A stretch of 64,000 bases of DNA. It comes from Acidobacteriota bacterium. Its GTDB lineage: Bacteria > Acidobacteriota > Terriglobia > Terriglobales > Acidobacteriaceae. The stretch is taken from assembly GCA_013289765.1 (NCBI GenBank), contig JABCZI010000012.1, positions 62,001 to 126,000 on the forward strand. The letters run 5' to 3'. Position 1 is the first letter of the stretch. Every line of letters begins with the position of its first letter. The notes below the pieces were generated by a model. The model did no database searches, was not told the DNA's origin, and saw only the letters and a program-made list of their open reading frames with translations. Both the position numbers and the translations under genes were made by a program. Below are positions 50,562 through 59,601 of the stretch, one piece after another.

Positions 50562-51767
50562 ATGTCTTCCCCTACGAATCAGCTACCGAATATAGTGCCT
50601 TCAGTTAAGGGAGCAGCCGCCGCTGCCGCCCCTGCCGCCGCGCCGCTTTCAACCCCAGAACTGCTGGCTTCAATGCTTAGAATTTCATCGAAGATCAGCG
50701 ATCTTTTCTTTTCTCCGGGAAAGCCGCCGCTGGTTGAGATTAACGGAAAACTCGCGCCCGCAGGAACGGCTCGTGCTCTTACGAGCGAGGACACTCGACG
50801 AATCGCAGCTGATTTCATGGGCGACAATGCGCACGCGATTGAGAATTTGAAGACCCTCGGATCGTGCGATGTCTCCTACAGCCTTCCGGGCGCCAATCGT
50901 TTTCGCGTCAATATCTTCATGCAGCGCGGCACCTGCGCAGTTGTGATGCGCGTAATTCCCGGCAAAGTCCCGGATTTCGCAGCTCTGAATTTGCCTGCCG
51001 AGTTGGGCAAGATCGTAGAACTGCGCAACGGAATCGTATTGGTGACGGGTCCCACAGGCTCGGGAAAGTCGTCGACGCTGGCAGCCGTCATCGATAAAAT
51101 TAATAAAGATCAGTCGTACCACGTGCTCACCATCGAAGATCCCATAGAATTTTTGCATCCCCACAAGAATTGCATTGTCCACCAGCGCGAATTGCACAGC
51201 GATACCCCGAGCTTCGCGCTCGCCTTGCGTGCCGCGCTCCGTCAGGCCCCAAAAGTGATTCTGGTGGGAGAGATGCGCGACCGGGAAACGATCGAGATCG
51301 CTATCGAAGCAGCGGAGACGGGCCATCTGGTTCTCTCAACGCTGCATACGATCGATGCGTCGAAAACCGTGGAGAGAATTCTGGGCGCTTTCCCCATGGC
51401 CGAACAGCACACGCTGCGGAATCGGCTGGCGAAAAGTTTTCGCTACATTATTTCCCAGAGACTCATTCCTCGTAAGGACGGCACCGGCCGCGTCGCAGCA
51501 ATCGAAATATTGAAATCCACTCTACGCACCCGCGATTACGTGGAAAAAGGCGAAGGCGACGGTAAGACGCTGCTCGATGCGATGCGCGTCGGAGGTCAGG
51601 ATGGCATGCAGCACTTTGATGGCGAGATCGAGCGATTCATCCGCGAAGGCGTCATCGATATGGATACTGGTTTGGCCTACGCCACCAATTCCAGCAATCT
51701 TCAGCTAGAACTGGCGGATCTCTCATCTCCGCAGGCAGATCCGCTGCTCGAAACTGCGGCGACCTAG
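50562..51767 (+). CDS. PilT/PilU-like type IV pilus retraction ATPase
   Basis: This hexameric secretion ATPase has 401 residues. A disordered Ala-rich start leads to the PAS-like N-domain (SKISDLFFSPGKPPLVEINGKL). Walker A is GPTGSGKSS, the Asp box is TIEDPIEFLHPHKNCIVHQRE, Walker B is VILVGEMRD and the His box is AETGHLVLSTLHT. The usual REDPD before Walker B reads RQAPK, a departure worth noting. It powers pilus retraction or a related process. No other pilus gene is next to it. Confidence 0.9.
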   Translation: MSSPTNQLPNIVPSVKGAAAAAAPAAAPLSTPELLASMLRISSKISDLFFSPGKPPLVEINGKLAPAGTARALTSEDTRRIAADFMGDNAHAIENLKTLGSCDVSYSLPGANRFRVNIFMQRGTCAVVMRVIPGKVPDFAALNLPAELGKIVELRNGIVLVTGPTGSGKSSTLAAVIDKINKDQSYHVLTIEDPIEFLHPHKNCIVHQRELHSDTPSFALALRAALRQAPKVILVGEMRDRETIEIAIEAAETGHLVLSTLHTIDASKTVERILGAFPMAEQHTLRNRLAKSFRYIISQRLIPRKDGTGRVAAIEILKSTLRTRDYVEKGEGDGKTLLDAMRVGGQDGMQHFDGEIERFIREGVIDMDTGLAYATNSSNLQLELADLSSPQADPLLETAAT

Positions 51768-51857
51768 ATTTGGGATTGATTCGGGAACGATCGAAGCATC
51801 TCCCACGCCAAACCACCTGGAACGTGGAGGAGGACATTTCCTAAATGATGCTACCCA

Positions 51858-53384
51858 TCACTTAGTTGCGATTGGGGCAAAGTCCGCCCAGTCCAGATCA
51901 AGCCTTATCCAATAAGGAGCCTGTGGCGGCGGTGGAAACGGCGTCGCCTGCTGCTCCTTCATGGTGAGCAGTTTGTGGTACACGCATACAGCAACCGGAC
52001 CCATGGCGTATATGCGATTGTCTTCGACCGTGCCCTTCACTCCTACACTCACAAATGCTTTAAATTCACCTTCCCACTTATCCACGCCGGCACCGTCTGT
52101 GCTCGCGCATGCTTGCACCAACCCGCGATAGGTTTTTTCCACGGAAGAGTGGTAGCGGGCGCCTTCAGGCGTTTTCATGTTCGTTTCCGCGGCTGCTTCA
52201 ATCGCCCGTGTCTTGGCCACAAATGGCGCGGACTTCGCTGCCCACTCCTTCATAGCTTCAAAATCTTCTTTCTTGCCCCATGTTTCCGAGTCCCATTGCT
52301 CCCCGATGCGGGTCATGGTTTTGTCTGCGACGTACAGGTCTAACTTGCCATAATGAGTCGCCAGGTAAGCAATGCGATTTAAGTTCAGCATCGATACCCC
52401 GTATTTCTTTTCGGAAGCCTCAAACCCCCGTTCAATTCGCTCCCACGACATCTGTGGACCATCATCACACCCGCAAATCACGGTATCCGAGCTCGCAACC
52501 TGAAAATAAAGAATGTCGCCCTGGTCCCCTCCTACGCGATCGGCAATTTCCTTCGTAAATTGCTCGGTATCTCCCTTCCTGCCGCTCCATTGCGGGAATA
52601 AATATGTGGCGTACACTCGGGCGTAGTAGTAATAACCCGGCTCAAATTTGTCTGCTTGCTCGAAGAGCGCCCGCGTATCCTCTCTCTCCCAACTTTCAGT
52701 CATGGCTATCAATAACATATCGAGATACCATTCTGGACATTTGGCAGGCAGGGTTGAAGCTTCATTAAGAGTCTGTTTAGCTTTAGCGATCCTCTCCCCG
52801 AATAGCTTCCAACCACCCTCGCTGACCGTGTTAGCGTAACCCCCACCCCGGGCAACGTAGGCGAACCTTATATAGGCTCGAGCCAACGCGACAGGCGCGG
52901 TAATCGAATTTGGGCGCGTAGTCTTCCACTGCTCCAGCTTCTGCAACAGACCGAGCCACTCTTCTTGCGTGGGATGTTCCACAGGGTATTGAGCCGGATC
53001 GTACAGACCTGCATAAAGTTCGTGAATTTTCCACGGACCGCCTGAGAAGCGTTCCTTGTTTGCGCGGACCTGATCGGCAACGCAATCCAGTTTCTCGAAC
53101 TCTTCTTCCTTCAGCATCTGCGCAATCGTACCCGCATATTCGTGCACTGCCATTACATCGGTGCTGAGGTCGCCGTTCAGCCCGGCGGCTTCCGCGTCGC
53201 TAAGCTTGCATGGGTTAAGAGTCGGCTTCTGATCCGCCGCGACCGCTATGGTACTCGCTGCAATCAGTATCAATACAAGCGCGGTACGATGCGACGTCAA
53301 AGAACGTATAAGTAGACATGGAAGGGATTTGGCGAAGATTCCTTGAGTCACTGAGACCGCCCTGTTGTGAGGATGTGTCCTCAA
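51858..53384 (-). CDS. Secreted protein, DUF4034-like
   Basis: This 508-residue protein has an N-terminal signal segment (RTALVLILIAASTIAVAADQ) preceded by about 30 residues, so the exact start (TTG at 53384 or the GTG at residue 12) is uncertain. The body matches the DUF4034 pattern: EFEKLDCVADQVRANKERFSGG, IHELYAGLYDP, LARAYIRFAYVARGGGYA. The rest is helical, with tetratricopeptide-like character (GYYYYARVYATYLFPQW). The function of the family is unknown. Confidence 0.72.
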   Translation of the reverse strand: MRTHPHNRAVSVTQGIFAKSLPCLLIRSLTSHRTALVLILIAASTIAVAADQKPTLNPCKLSDAEAAGLNGDLSTDVMAVHEYAGTIAQMLKEEEFEKLDCVADQVRANKERFSGGPWKIHELYAGLYDPAQYPVEHPTQEEWLGLLQKLEQWKTTRPNSITAPVALARAYIRFAYVARGGGYANTVSEGGWKLFGERIAKAKQTLNEASTLPAKCPEWYLDMLLIAMTESWEREDTRALFEQADKFEPGYYYYARVYATYLFPQWSGRKGDTEQFTKEIADRVGGDQGDILYFQVASSDTVICGCDDGPQMSWERIERGFEASEKKYGVSMLNLNRIAYLATHYGKLDLYVADKTMTRIGEQWDSETWGKKEDFEAMKEWAAKSAPFVAKTRAIEAAAETNMKTPEGARYHSSVEKTYRGLVQACASTDGAGVDKWEGEFKAFVSVGVKGTVEDNRIYAMGPVAVCVYHKLLTMKEQQATPFPPPPQAPYWIRLDLDWADFAPIATK

Positions 53385-53494
53385 TGGGACGGTAGCGGCG
53401 AGTCAGGGTCGACGCAAGATTACGTCAGTGAAGGATACCTGCAGCAGTGCGGTAATCGAAGATGACGCTAAGTCACTTAGTAAGTTCGACAGAT

Positions 53495-53968
53495 TTAAAA
53501 CGTCTTCCTCGAATCCAGCAGAATCGTCACTGGCCCTTCGTTCACAAGTTCCACTCGCATCGTTTCCTGGAAACGCCCAGTTTCGCAGTGCAATCCGAAC
53601 TCTCGAATCCGTTCTACAAAAAATTCGTAGAGATGGCGCGCCCTTTCTGGTGGTGCTGCGCCGTCGAAGGAAGGCCGCTTGCCGCGCCTTACGTCTCCGT
53701 AGAGCGTAAACTGCGATACCGCCAGCACGCTCCCGCCCACATCGGCCACGCTCCGATCCATTTTTCGCTGAGAGCCTGCCTCGGAATTTTTCCGATCCAC
53801 TTCGAAAATCCGCAGGCCAACAATTTTTTCGGCGAGGTAGATGGCATCGGCCTCCATGTCGTCTCGACCGACGGCTAGAAAAACAAGAAGGCCCACGCCA
53901 ATCTGGCCCGTGATTTCTCCATTCACCGCAACCACGGCGCGGCTTACCCGCTGCGCAACCGCACGCAT
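53495..53968 (-). CDS. dtd: D-aminoacyl-tRNA deacylase
   Basis: This enzyme removes D-amino acids from tRNA. The 157 residues contain [17 protein letters not shown], the conserved [24 protein letters not shown], and the cross-subunit motif NEGPVT (in [11 protein letters not shown], where most members have NxGPVT). Length fits the family (about 145). It is followed downstream by the DUF4034-like gene. Confidence 0.92.
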   Translation of the reverse strand: MRAVAQRVSRAVVAVNGEITGQIGVGLLVFLAVGRDDMEADAIYLAEKIVGLRIFEVDRKNSEAGSQRKMDRSVADVGGSVLAVSQFTLYGDVRRGKRPSFDGAAPPERARHLYEFFVERIREFGLHCETGRFQETMRVELVNEGPVTILLDSRKTF

Positions 53969-54348
53969 TCAATTCGCCCCCTTTTTCCTCAGGTTAATTT
54001 CTAGGGCGTATTTCCTGTTTCTTGCCAAGCAGCCCAGGCACAGCAAAATACGCCTCATCATAAATGCTGCACGAAACGTGACGCATGTTTGACCGCGGGA
54101 ACGCGAGGAATTAGGATCAAGTGTCCTCTCCGGAGTTGGTCAAGGGATTTGTGTGATCTAACGATTCCCTTCCTTTACACCAATTCACCGGGACAATTAC
54201 ACTACACGTTCGCCTGTTTTCAGTTTGGCCGCCCGCAACAGAAGTACGGTGAGGCCGCGATGAAAACGGAGGGAACGGTAGAAGACTGTGGTCGCCGAAC
54301 CCCAGGCGTCGAATTTTTCAAATAAAATCGAGGTAAGCGAGGAGAAAC
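53969..54348. other. Intergenic region upstream of acpP
   Basis: This 380-bp gap should carry promoters for dtd and acpP. No gene, RNA or repeat is supported. Confidence 0.35.
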
Positions 54349-54594
54349 ATGGCAGCCGTTGACGAGAAAGTTAAGCAGATCATCGTAGAACAATTGGGTG
54401 TGGATGAAGGAGAAGTAACCTCGAGCGCGTCATTTGTGGACGACCTGGGTGCCGATTCATTGGACACGGTCGAACTCGTAATGGCTTTCGAGGAAGGCTT
54501 CGACATCGAAATTCCCGACGAGGACGCGGAAAAAATCCGCACCGTGCAGGATGCCATCGATTACATCTCCAAGCATTCGAAAGGCGGCAAGTAG
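54349..54594 (+). CDS. acpP: Acyl carrier protein
   Basis: This 81-residue acidic helical protein has the phosphopantetheine serine S37 in [17 protein letters not shown]. It carries acyl chains in fatty-acid synthesis. The fabF start lies one base after the stop, so the pair forms an operon. AcpS at 46445 is the expected modifying enzyme. Confidence 0.96.
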   Translation: MAAVDEKVKQIIVEQLGVDEGEVTSSASFVDDLGADSLDTVELVMAFEEGFDIEIPDEDAEKIRTVQDAIDYISKHSKGGK

Positions 54595-54595
54595 T

Positions 54596-55834
54596 TTGGG
54601 ACGCAGGGTCGTCGTTACCGGCATCGGCCTGATCTGTGGGGTGGGAAATACCACTGGAGAGGTGTGGCAGGGCCTGCTGGCTGGCAAGAGCGGCGTGGGC
54701 CGCATCACCCAGTTCGACTCCAGCAATTTCGCCTGCCAGATCGCCGCCGAGGTCAAGAACTTCGATCCGCTCAACTTCGTCGAAAAAAAAGAAGTAAAGA
54801 AAATGGGACGCTTCATTCACCTTGCGCTGGCTGCTGCGGATGAAGCATTCAAGATGTCGGCTCTGAAGATCACTCCGGAAAATGATGAGCGCGTAGGCGT
54901 GCATATCGGCTCCGGCATCGGTGGATTCGACATCATCGAACGCGAGCACACCGCCTTGATCGAAGGCGGGCCGCGGAAGATTTCACCTTTCTTCATCCCC
55001 GCGGCAATCGTCAATCTTGCCGCCGGGCATGTTTCTATGCGCTTTGGCGCTAAGGGTCCTAACGAGGCAACGGCGACTGCTTGCACGACCAGCGCCCATT
55101 CCATCGGAGATTCTTTTCGCATCATCCAGCACAATGACGCCGATGTCATGATCGCGGGGGGCTCCGAAGCCGCCATCACTCCGATGGGTGTGGGCGGATT
55201 CGCCGCCATGCGCGCTCTCTCCACCCGCAATGACGATCCCGAAAAAGCCAGCCGCCCCTGGGACCGTGACCGCGACGGCTTTGTCATGGGCGAAGGCGCC
55301 GGCATCCTAGTGCTCGAAGAACTTGAATATGCGAAGTCGCGTGGCGCTGCAATTCTTGCTGAGGTTGTCGGCTACGGTATGTCGGGCGATGCTTACCACA
55401 TGACCCAGCCCGCGCCCGAGCACGAAGGCGGATTCCGCGTCATGCGCAATGCGGTTCGCGATGCCGGCATCGGTGCCGAAAAAGTCGATTACGTCAACGC
55501 CCACGGAACCTCCACGCCCATCGGCGACACCCTTGAGGCCCACGCCATCCGCAATTTTTTTGGCGAGCGCAAGATTCCCGTTAGTTCGACCAAGTCAATG
55601 ACTGGCCATCTTCTCGGTGGAGCGGGTGGGCTTGAAGCCGGGATCACCGTGCTCGCGCTGCGCGATCAGGTATTGCCCCCCACCATCAACCTCATGAATC
55701 AGGATCCTGAAACTGACGCCATGGATTTCGTTCCCAATCACGCCCGCAAAGCCAAGCTCGAATACGCCATGTCGAATTCCTTCGGCTTCGGCGGAACGAA
55801 CGGCGCGCTGCTGTTCCGCCGCTGGTCGGAATAA
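54596..55834 (+). CDS. fabF: 3-oxoacyl-[acyl-carrier-protein] synthase II
   Basis: This condensing enzyme elongates acyl-ACP with malonyl-ACP. The catalytic Cys is in TATACTTSAHSIGD, and the His residues are in VNAHGTSTPIGD and SMTGHLLGGAGG. Length is 412 residues, normal for FabF. The start is TTG at 54596, one base after the acpP stop, with GAAAGGCGG upstream; a longer ATG frame beginning inside acpP is unlikely. A run of eight A occurs at 54783-54790. Confidence 0.95.
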   Translation: MGRRVVVTGIGLICGVGNTTGEVWQGLLAGKSGVGRITQFDSSNFACQIAAEVKNFDPLNFVEKKEVKKMGRFIHLALAAADEAFKMSALKITPENDERVGVHIGSGIGGFDIIEREHTALIEGGPRKISPFFIPAAIVNLAAGHVSMRFGAKGPNEATATACTTSAHSIGDSFRIIQHNDADVMIAGGSEAAITPMGVGGFAAMRALSTRNDDPEKASRPWDRDRDGFVMGEGAGILVLEELEYAKSRGAAILAEVVGYGMSGDAYHMTQPAPEHEGGFRVMRNAVRDAGIGAEKVDYVNAHGTSTPIGDTLEAHAIRNFFGERKIPVSSTKSMTGHLLGGAGGLEAGITVLALRDQVLPPTINLMNQDPETDAMDFVPNHARKAKLEYAMSNSFGFGGTNGALLFRRWSE

Positions 55835-55851
55835 ATAGGGTCAAAATAATT

Positions 55852-55928
55852 GGCCACGGATTGCACGGATCTTCACAGATAAAGCCCTTCTTGTCGTTTT
55901 ATCCGTGACAATCCGTGAAATCCGTGGC
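55852..55928. repeat. Long-armed inverted repeat, family D (copy 3)
   Basis: The left arm GCCACGGATTGCACGGATC continues TTCACAGAT. The right arm ATCCGTGACAATCCGTG continues AAATCCGTGGC. It is very similar to the copy at 27093, 28 kb away, and lies downstream of fabF. Confidence 0.85.
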
Positions 55929-56021
55929 AAGCCTTAGATTTCTAGCCCCATCCAACCCCAGCAGCTTCCTCTGCTTCCAAGCGCAAGGGCATTCTCGCTT
56001 CGGGTCACGACCGGAGATCGC

Positions 56022-57182
56022 ATGAAATCTAGGAATTGGACCACGATGACAGCATCGGGGGCGGTGGCCTGCCTTATGATGCTGAGATTTGTTTGCCCTG
56101 CCCACGCCCAGGAAACCAAAGAAAAGGTCATGGTCGATGACACCGAACGTACCTACCTGCTGCGCTTGCCCAAGGGTTACGATCCGGCGCAGAAATATCC
56201 GGTAGTGATCTTGCTCCACGGCATGAATCAGGATACCGACGACATGGAGCGCCTGACCCGCTTCAATGAATTAGCGGACAAAGACGCAATCATCGCCATC
56301 TATCCCAGCGCCCTGCGCGGCCGCTGGAATATCGGCGTCACGCCCCCACCGCGCCAGTCGCCCATGATGTCGCCCGGTCGCGGCGGGCGTCGCGGCGGTT
56401 ACGGCGGAGGTGGTTATCCTGGTGGAGGCGGCGGCTACCCAGGAGGTGGTGGAGGTTATCCCGGAGGCGGCGGAGGGTACCCTGGCGGAGGTGGCGGTTA
56501 CCCGGGTGGCGGACAACAAGGTGGACAGCGTCGCGACGACGAAGCCAACAAGCCCCCACCCGCGGACGACATCGATTTCCTAAATCAAATGCTGGACCAA
56601 GTCGCGATAAAAGTTTCTGTCGACCCGTCGCGCGTATACGCAACCGGTCTTTCCGAAGGCGGATTCATGGCCATGAGAGTCGGATGCGCCATGGCCGACC
56701 GGATCGCGGCGATCGCTCCCGTCGGCGCGGCAATGCCCAAGACGATGATCTGTTTGCCCTCGCGTCCAGTCCCGGTTGTGATGATCAATGGCACGGCAGA
56801 TCCAGTTGTCCCTCATGGCGGTGGTACCGAACATAATCTCCAGTTGCCCGTCATCTCCGTGGATGACAGCGCAAAAGCCTGGGCCAGAATCGATCGCTGC
56901 TCCGAGAAGCCCTCTCAAAGCAAGCTGCCGCCTCACGAAAAAGGTGGCATGGAAACTAAAGTCGAGACCTACGACGGCTGCCATGAAAATGCCCAAGTAG
57001 TTTCCTACAGCGTAAAAGGCGGCGGCAACACTTGGCCCGGGGGCGAGCAATACCAAGTAGAGAAAGAGATCGGCAAAACCAGCCAGGATCTGAACGCCAA
57101 TGAAACCATATGGAGCTTCCTGGTCACCAAAAAACTCGCCGCAAAAACCGCAACCAACACCGATCACACTAGCGATCAGTAG
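56022..57182 (+). CDS. Secreted LpqC/PHB-depolymerase-type alpha/beta hydrolase
   Basis: This 386-residue exported protein has a signal peptide ending PAHAQ. It has the alpha/beta fold with nucleophile S211 (TGLSEGG) and an Asp in NGTADPVVPHGGG (D260). The C-terminal motif reads GGGNTWPGG, where relatives usually have GGGHTWPGG, so the third catalytic residue may be lost or moved. Residues 115-170 are an inserted Gly/Tyr/Pro tract with at least five GGGGGYP units encoded by a minisatellite. Relatives hydrolyse feruloyl or acetyl esters or polyhydroxybutyrate. Confidence 0.8.
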   Translation: MKSRNWTTMTASGAVACLMMLRFVCPAHAQETKEKVMVDDTERTYLLRLPKGYDPAQKYPVVILLHGMNQDTDDMERLTRFNELADKDAIIAIYPSALRGRWNIGVTPPPRQSPMMSPGRGGRRGGYGGGGYPGGGGGYPGGGGGYPGGGGGYPGGGGGYPGGGQQGGQRRDDEANKPPPADDIDFLNQMLDQVAIKVSVDPSRVYATGLSEGGFMAMRVGCAMADRIAAIAPVGAAMPKTMICLPSRPVPVVMINGTADPVVPHGGGTEHNLQLPVISVDDSAKAWARIDRCSEKPSQSKLPPHEKGGMETKVETYDGCHENAQVVSYSVKGGGNTWPGGEQYQVEKEIGKTSQDLNANETIWSFLVTKKLAAKTATNTDHTSDQ

Positions 57183-57281
57183 AGCGGCGATTTCGCGATC
57201 GCATAGGGACAGTGACCTCGAATCTGGTTCTGCTTAAAACTTCGCCGAGCGAAGGGAAACTCGGTGTGCGCCGAACTCGCC

Positions 57282-57443
57282 TTACCTCTCGTTTTCCGGC
57301 AAGGCTCGACGTCGGGTATCGAGTTCCTCAAGCAGTTGGTCTATCAACCGGGACAATCGTTCGGGATTGCTTTCGGTTACCACCAATTCGCAGAGCCTCC
57401 GCCATTCTTTATCATTCCCGTTGGCTTTCTCGCGATTGTTCAT
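57282..57443 (-). CDS. Small hypothetical protein
   Basis: This 53-residue protein (MNNREKANGNDKEWRRLCEL and on to LIDQLLEELDTRRRALPE) is charged and helical. It looks like a family of very short acidobacterial proteins with a DKEWxxLCE motif, from memory. The start at 57443 has no clear ribosome site; the frame extends to 57509. Confidence 0.5.
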   Translation of the reverse strand: MNNREKANGNDKEWRRLCELVVTESNPERLSRLIDQLLEELDTRRRALPENER

Positions 57444-57684
57444 GGGCTGAATATGGCACGACGGGTGCCAAACTCCGGCGCGCATCGTCTCCAACGAGTG
57501 CGTGTGCAACCGACGTAGGGATAAGGACTTATTGCTCCGCCCTGAGGCTTAAAGGTTGGGGACTGTACGAAGATTTTGCACGAATTAGAGGCGGGACTGC
57601 GCCGGATCAGCTACAGTTCCCGCTGAAGATAGCTCAGGAGTGTTCTGTATCGAACGAATAGAAAAAGCTGCTTATAATATCGCG

Positions 57685-57900
57685 ATGCCGTCGTCGACCG
57701 ATGCTGGGATCGAAGCAATTATCGGAAGAATTCGTAGCCTTTGCGCAGGCCCGTTTAGCCCGGAAGCCGAGACCGAGCTTAGAAAGCTGGCGCGGGAACT
57801 TCGTGTCGCCATTGAACAACATGTAAAGATGGCAAGAATTTCTTTGGGAACAAAAGCGGCAACCATTCACAAATACGATCCCGGCGAAGACACGAGATAA
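57685..57900 (+). CDS. Small hypothetical protein, helical
   Basis: This 71-residue protein starts at the ATG at 57685 (MPSSTDAGIEAIIGRIRSLC) and includes FSPEAETELRKLARELRVAIEQHVKMARISLG. It looks like an all-helical soluble protein. I recall similar short uncharacterised proteins in acidobacteria. The function is unknown. Confidence 0.55.
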   Translation: MPSSTDAGIEAIIGRIRSLCAGPFSPEAETELRKLARELRVAIEQHVKMARISLGTKAATIHKYDPGEDTR

Positions 57901-58050
57901 GCGCATTTTTCACGGCTTTAGTTCTCGCCCGTATCCACCAGTCCAACGGTAGTAATGACACTTTTGTGCTCGCTGCTTGGCCCTTAGGGTCTTTAAATCT
58001 GCCTCAACTCAAGCCACAATGGACTTTCGTACTGGTGATCGGCCCTGCTC

Positions 58051-58758
58051 ATGCAAAAAGCGTTTGGCACTGCTCTCGCACCCGCCCCCGTCGGCAAAAA
58101 AGCGACTGCCCGGGTTGCCTTAGTCGACTTGAAAGAGTCCTCCAGATATCTGCTCACTGAATGTTTCCGCCAGTTCGGCATTGAGACCGTGCTGGTATCG
58201 GCGAATGCAGTCGAACGCTTGCGCCTGGAAAAATTCGAGGCCTGCGCCATCAATCTGGTTCCCGGCGCCGACAAGGTCATGGAGGCAGCGCGCACCTCGC
58301 CCTCCAACAGGCGGCTCGTTCTTTACGCTCTCGGCGGCACCGCGCAAGACACTATTCGCTATTCCAAGTACGGCATCAACGCCATGTTTCAGGAGCCTCT
58401 GGAACGCCCTGCGGCGATGAAACTGGTTCGCGCCACACATATGCTCGTGCTCCACGAATTTCGCCGCTACGCGCGCATCCCGATCATGACCGATGTCACT
58501 GTTGTCAGCAATGACGGCCACCGCCTCAGCGCCTCCAGCGTCGACATCAGCTCTGGGGGCATGTCATTCAAGAGTTCCGAGGATGTGCCTTCGGGGACGA
58601 ATGTGGAGATTTCTTTTTCTCTTCTTACCCTGCCCCGCGTCGCCGTCCGCGGATCGGTGACCTGGCGCAAAACCAAATCCTTCGGCGTCCGATTCGATCC
58701 CTCCGACGACCGCCGCCAGAAAGTCAAAGAGTGGATCGACGCCTACCTGGAAAACTAG
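58051..58758 (+). CDS. PilZ-domain protein with degenerate receiver-like N-terminus
   Basis: This 235-residue protein has a receiver-like fold at the N-terminus (ARVALVDLKESSRYLLTECFRQFGIETVLVSA), lacking a clear phosphorylation site. The C-terminal PilZ domain carries the cyclic-di-GMP-binding motifs RRYARIP and VDISSGGMSF. It is a probable c-di-GMP effector, while the cyclase at 36406 is a possible source of the signal. It is a single gene between unrelated neighbours. Confidence 0.88.
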   Translation: MQKAFGTALAPAPVGKKATARVALVDLKESSRYLLTECFRQFGIETVLVSANAVERLRLEKFEACAINLVPGADKVMEAARTSPSNRRLVLYALGGTAQDTIRYSKYGINAMFQEPLERPAAMKLVRATHMLVLHEFRRYARIPIMTDVTVVSNDGHRLSASSVDISSGGMSFKSSEDVPSGTNVEISFSLLTLPRVAVRGSVTWRKTKSFGVRFDPSDDRRQKVKEWIDAYLEN

Positions 58759-58785
58759 CAAGCGGGCCTCGCCAACGGCCATGAA

Positions 58786-58825
58786 GGGATAGCCGCCTCG
58801 ACTGACCCGCCAAGCGAAGCCAGGC
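58786..58825. repeat. Degenerate family E repeat
   Basis: The sequence ATAGCCGCCTCGACTGACCC followed by GCCAAGCGAAGCCAGGCG corresponds, with mismatches, to the copy at 62706-62749, including the trailing CGCCAAGCGAAG. It lies between the PilZ gene and the acyltransferase gene. Confidence 0.6.
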
Positions 58826-58854
58826 GTGCCCCCTGCACTACCCGTTACAATGTT

Positions 58855-59601
58855 TTGGTGCCGGAAGCCATCACTCCCGAAGCCCCCGCCGTCACCACTC
58901 CCTCTGCAAACCGCTTCACCCTCCGCCAGCGCATCATCCTCCGCATCATCATCACCGCCGGATACTGGTTCATCCGCCTCATCGGTCCTACTCTGCGTGT
59001 GTGTGTGTCCCGCGAAGAAGGAGCGCAAGAGACCGTCGATCAGCGGCCGCTGATCGTTTCCTTCTGGCACGCCTGCATGATTCCAGCAACTTATGTTTGC
59101 CGCGACATCGGCGTCCGCGTCATGAGCAGCAACAGCTATGATGGCGAATACATGGGACGCATAATCCGCAAATTCGGATTCGTCGCCGTCAAAGGCTCCA
59201 GCACCCGCAACGCCGTCCGCGCCCTGCTCGGCCTGCGCCGCGCCCTGCAAGAAGGCTGGACCGTAGCCTTCACACTCGACGGCCCACGCGGCCCCCGCCG
59301 CCAAGTAAAGCCCGGCCCCGTCGCCCTCGCCCGATCATCCGGCGTGCCTTTGAGCACTTTTCACATGGCAGTCGATCGTGCGTGGGTTTTGAATACCTGG
59401 GATCGCCTGATCATTCCCAAGCCGTTTTCCCGCGTCCTGATGCGCTTCGGAAAGCTGATTCCGGTCCCCACCGATGCGCCCGACGAAGACCTCGAACGCT
59501 ATCAACAAGGCTTGCAGGAGTCTCTCGACCGCGTCCGCGAATTTGCCGAAGCAAACATCCAAAAGGTTGGCTCGCAAGAATTCCCTTATAACGTTGGATG
59601 A
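58855..59601 (+). CDS. DUF374 lysophospholipid-acyltransferase-like protein
   Basis: This 248-residue protein belongs to the DUF374 branch of the LPLAT superfamily. LIVSFWHACMIPATYVCRD contains a catalytic-type His (the F/WH motif). VAVKGSSTRNAVRALLGLRRAL and FTLDGPRGPRRQVKPGPVALARSSG are family motifs. It probably acylates a lipid A precursor or phospholipid at the inner membrane. The start is TTG at 58855 or GTG at 58858. A 12-base GT run (58996-59008 region) encodes RVCVS. Its stop overlaps the ATG of the next gene. Confidence 0.85.
   Translation: MVPEAITPEAPAVTTPSANRFTLRQRIILRIIITAGYWFIRLIGPTLRVCVSREEGAQETVDQRPLIVSFWHACMIPATYVCRDIGVRVMSSNSYDGEYMGRIIRKFGFVAVKGSSTRNAVRALLGLRRALQEGWTVAFTLDGPRGPRRQVKPGPVALARSSGVPLSTFHMAVDRAWVLNTWDRLIIPKPFSRVLMRFGKLIPVPTDAPDEDLERYQQGLQESLDRVREFAEANIQKVGSQEFPYNVG

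Noticed and set aside
57212-57661. Plus-strand frame of 149 codons after the esterase-like gene
   Set aside because: It has no ribosome site or family-like sequence and overlaps a better small candidate on the minus strand.
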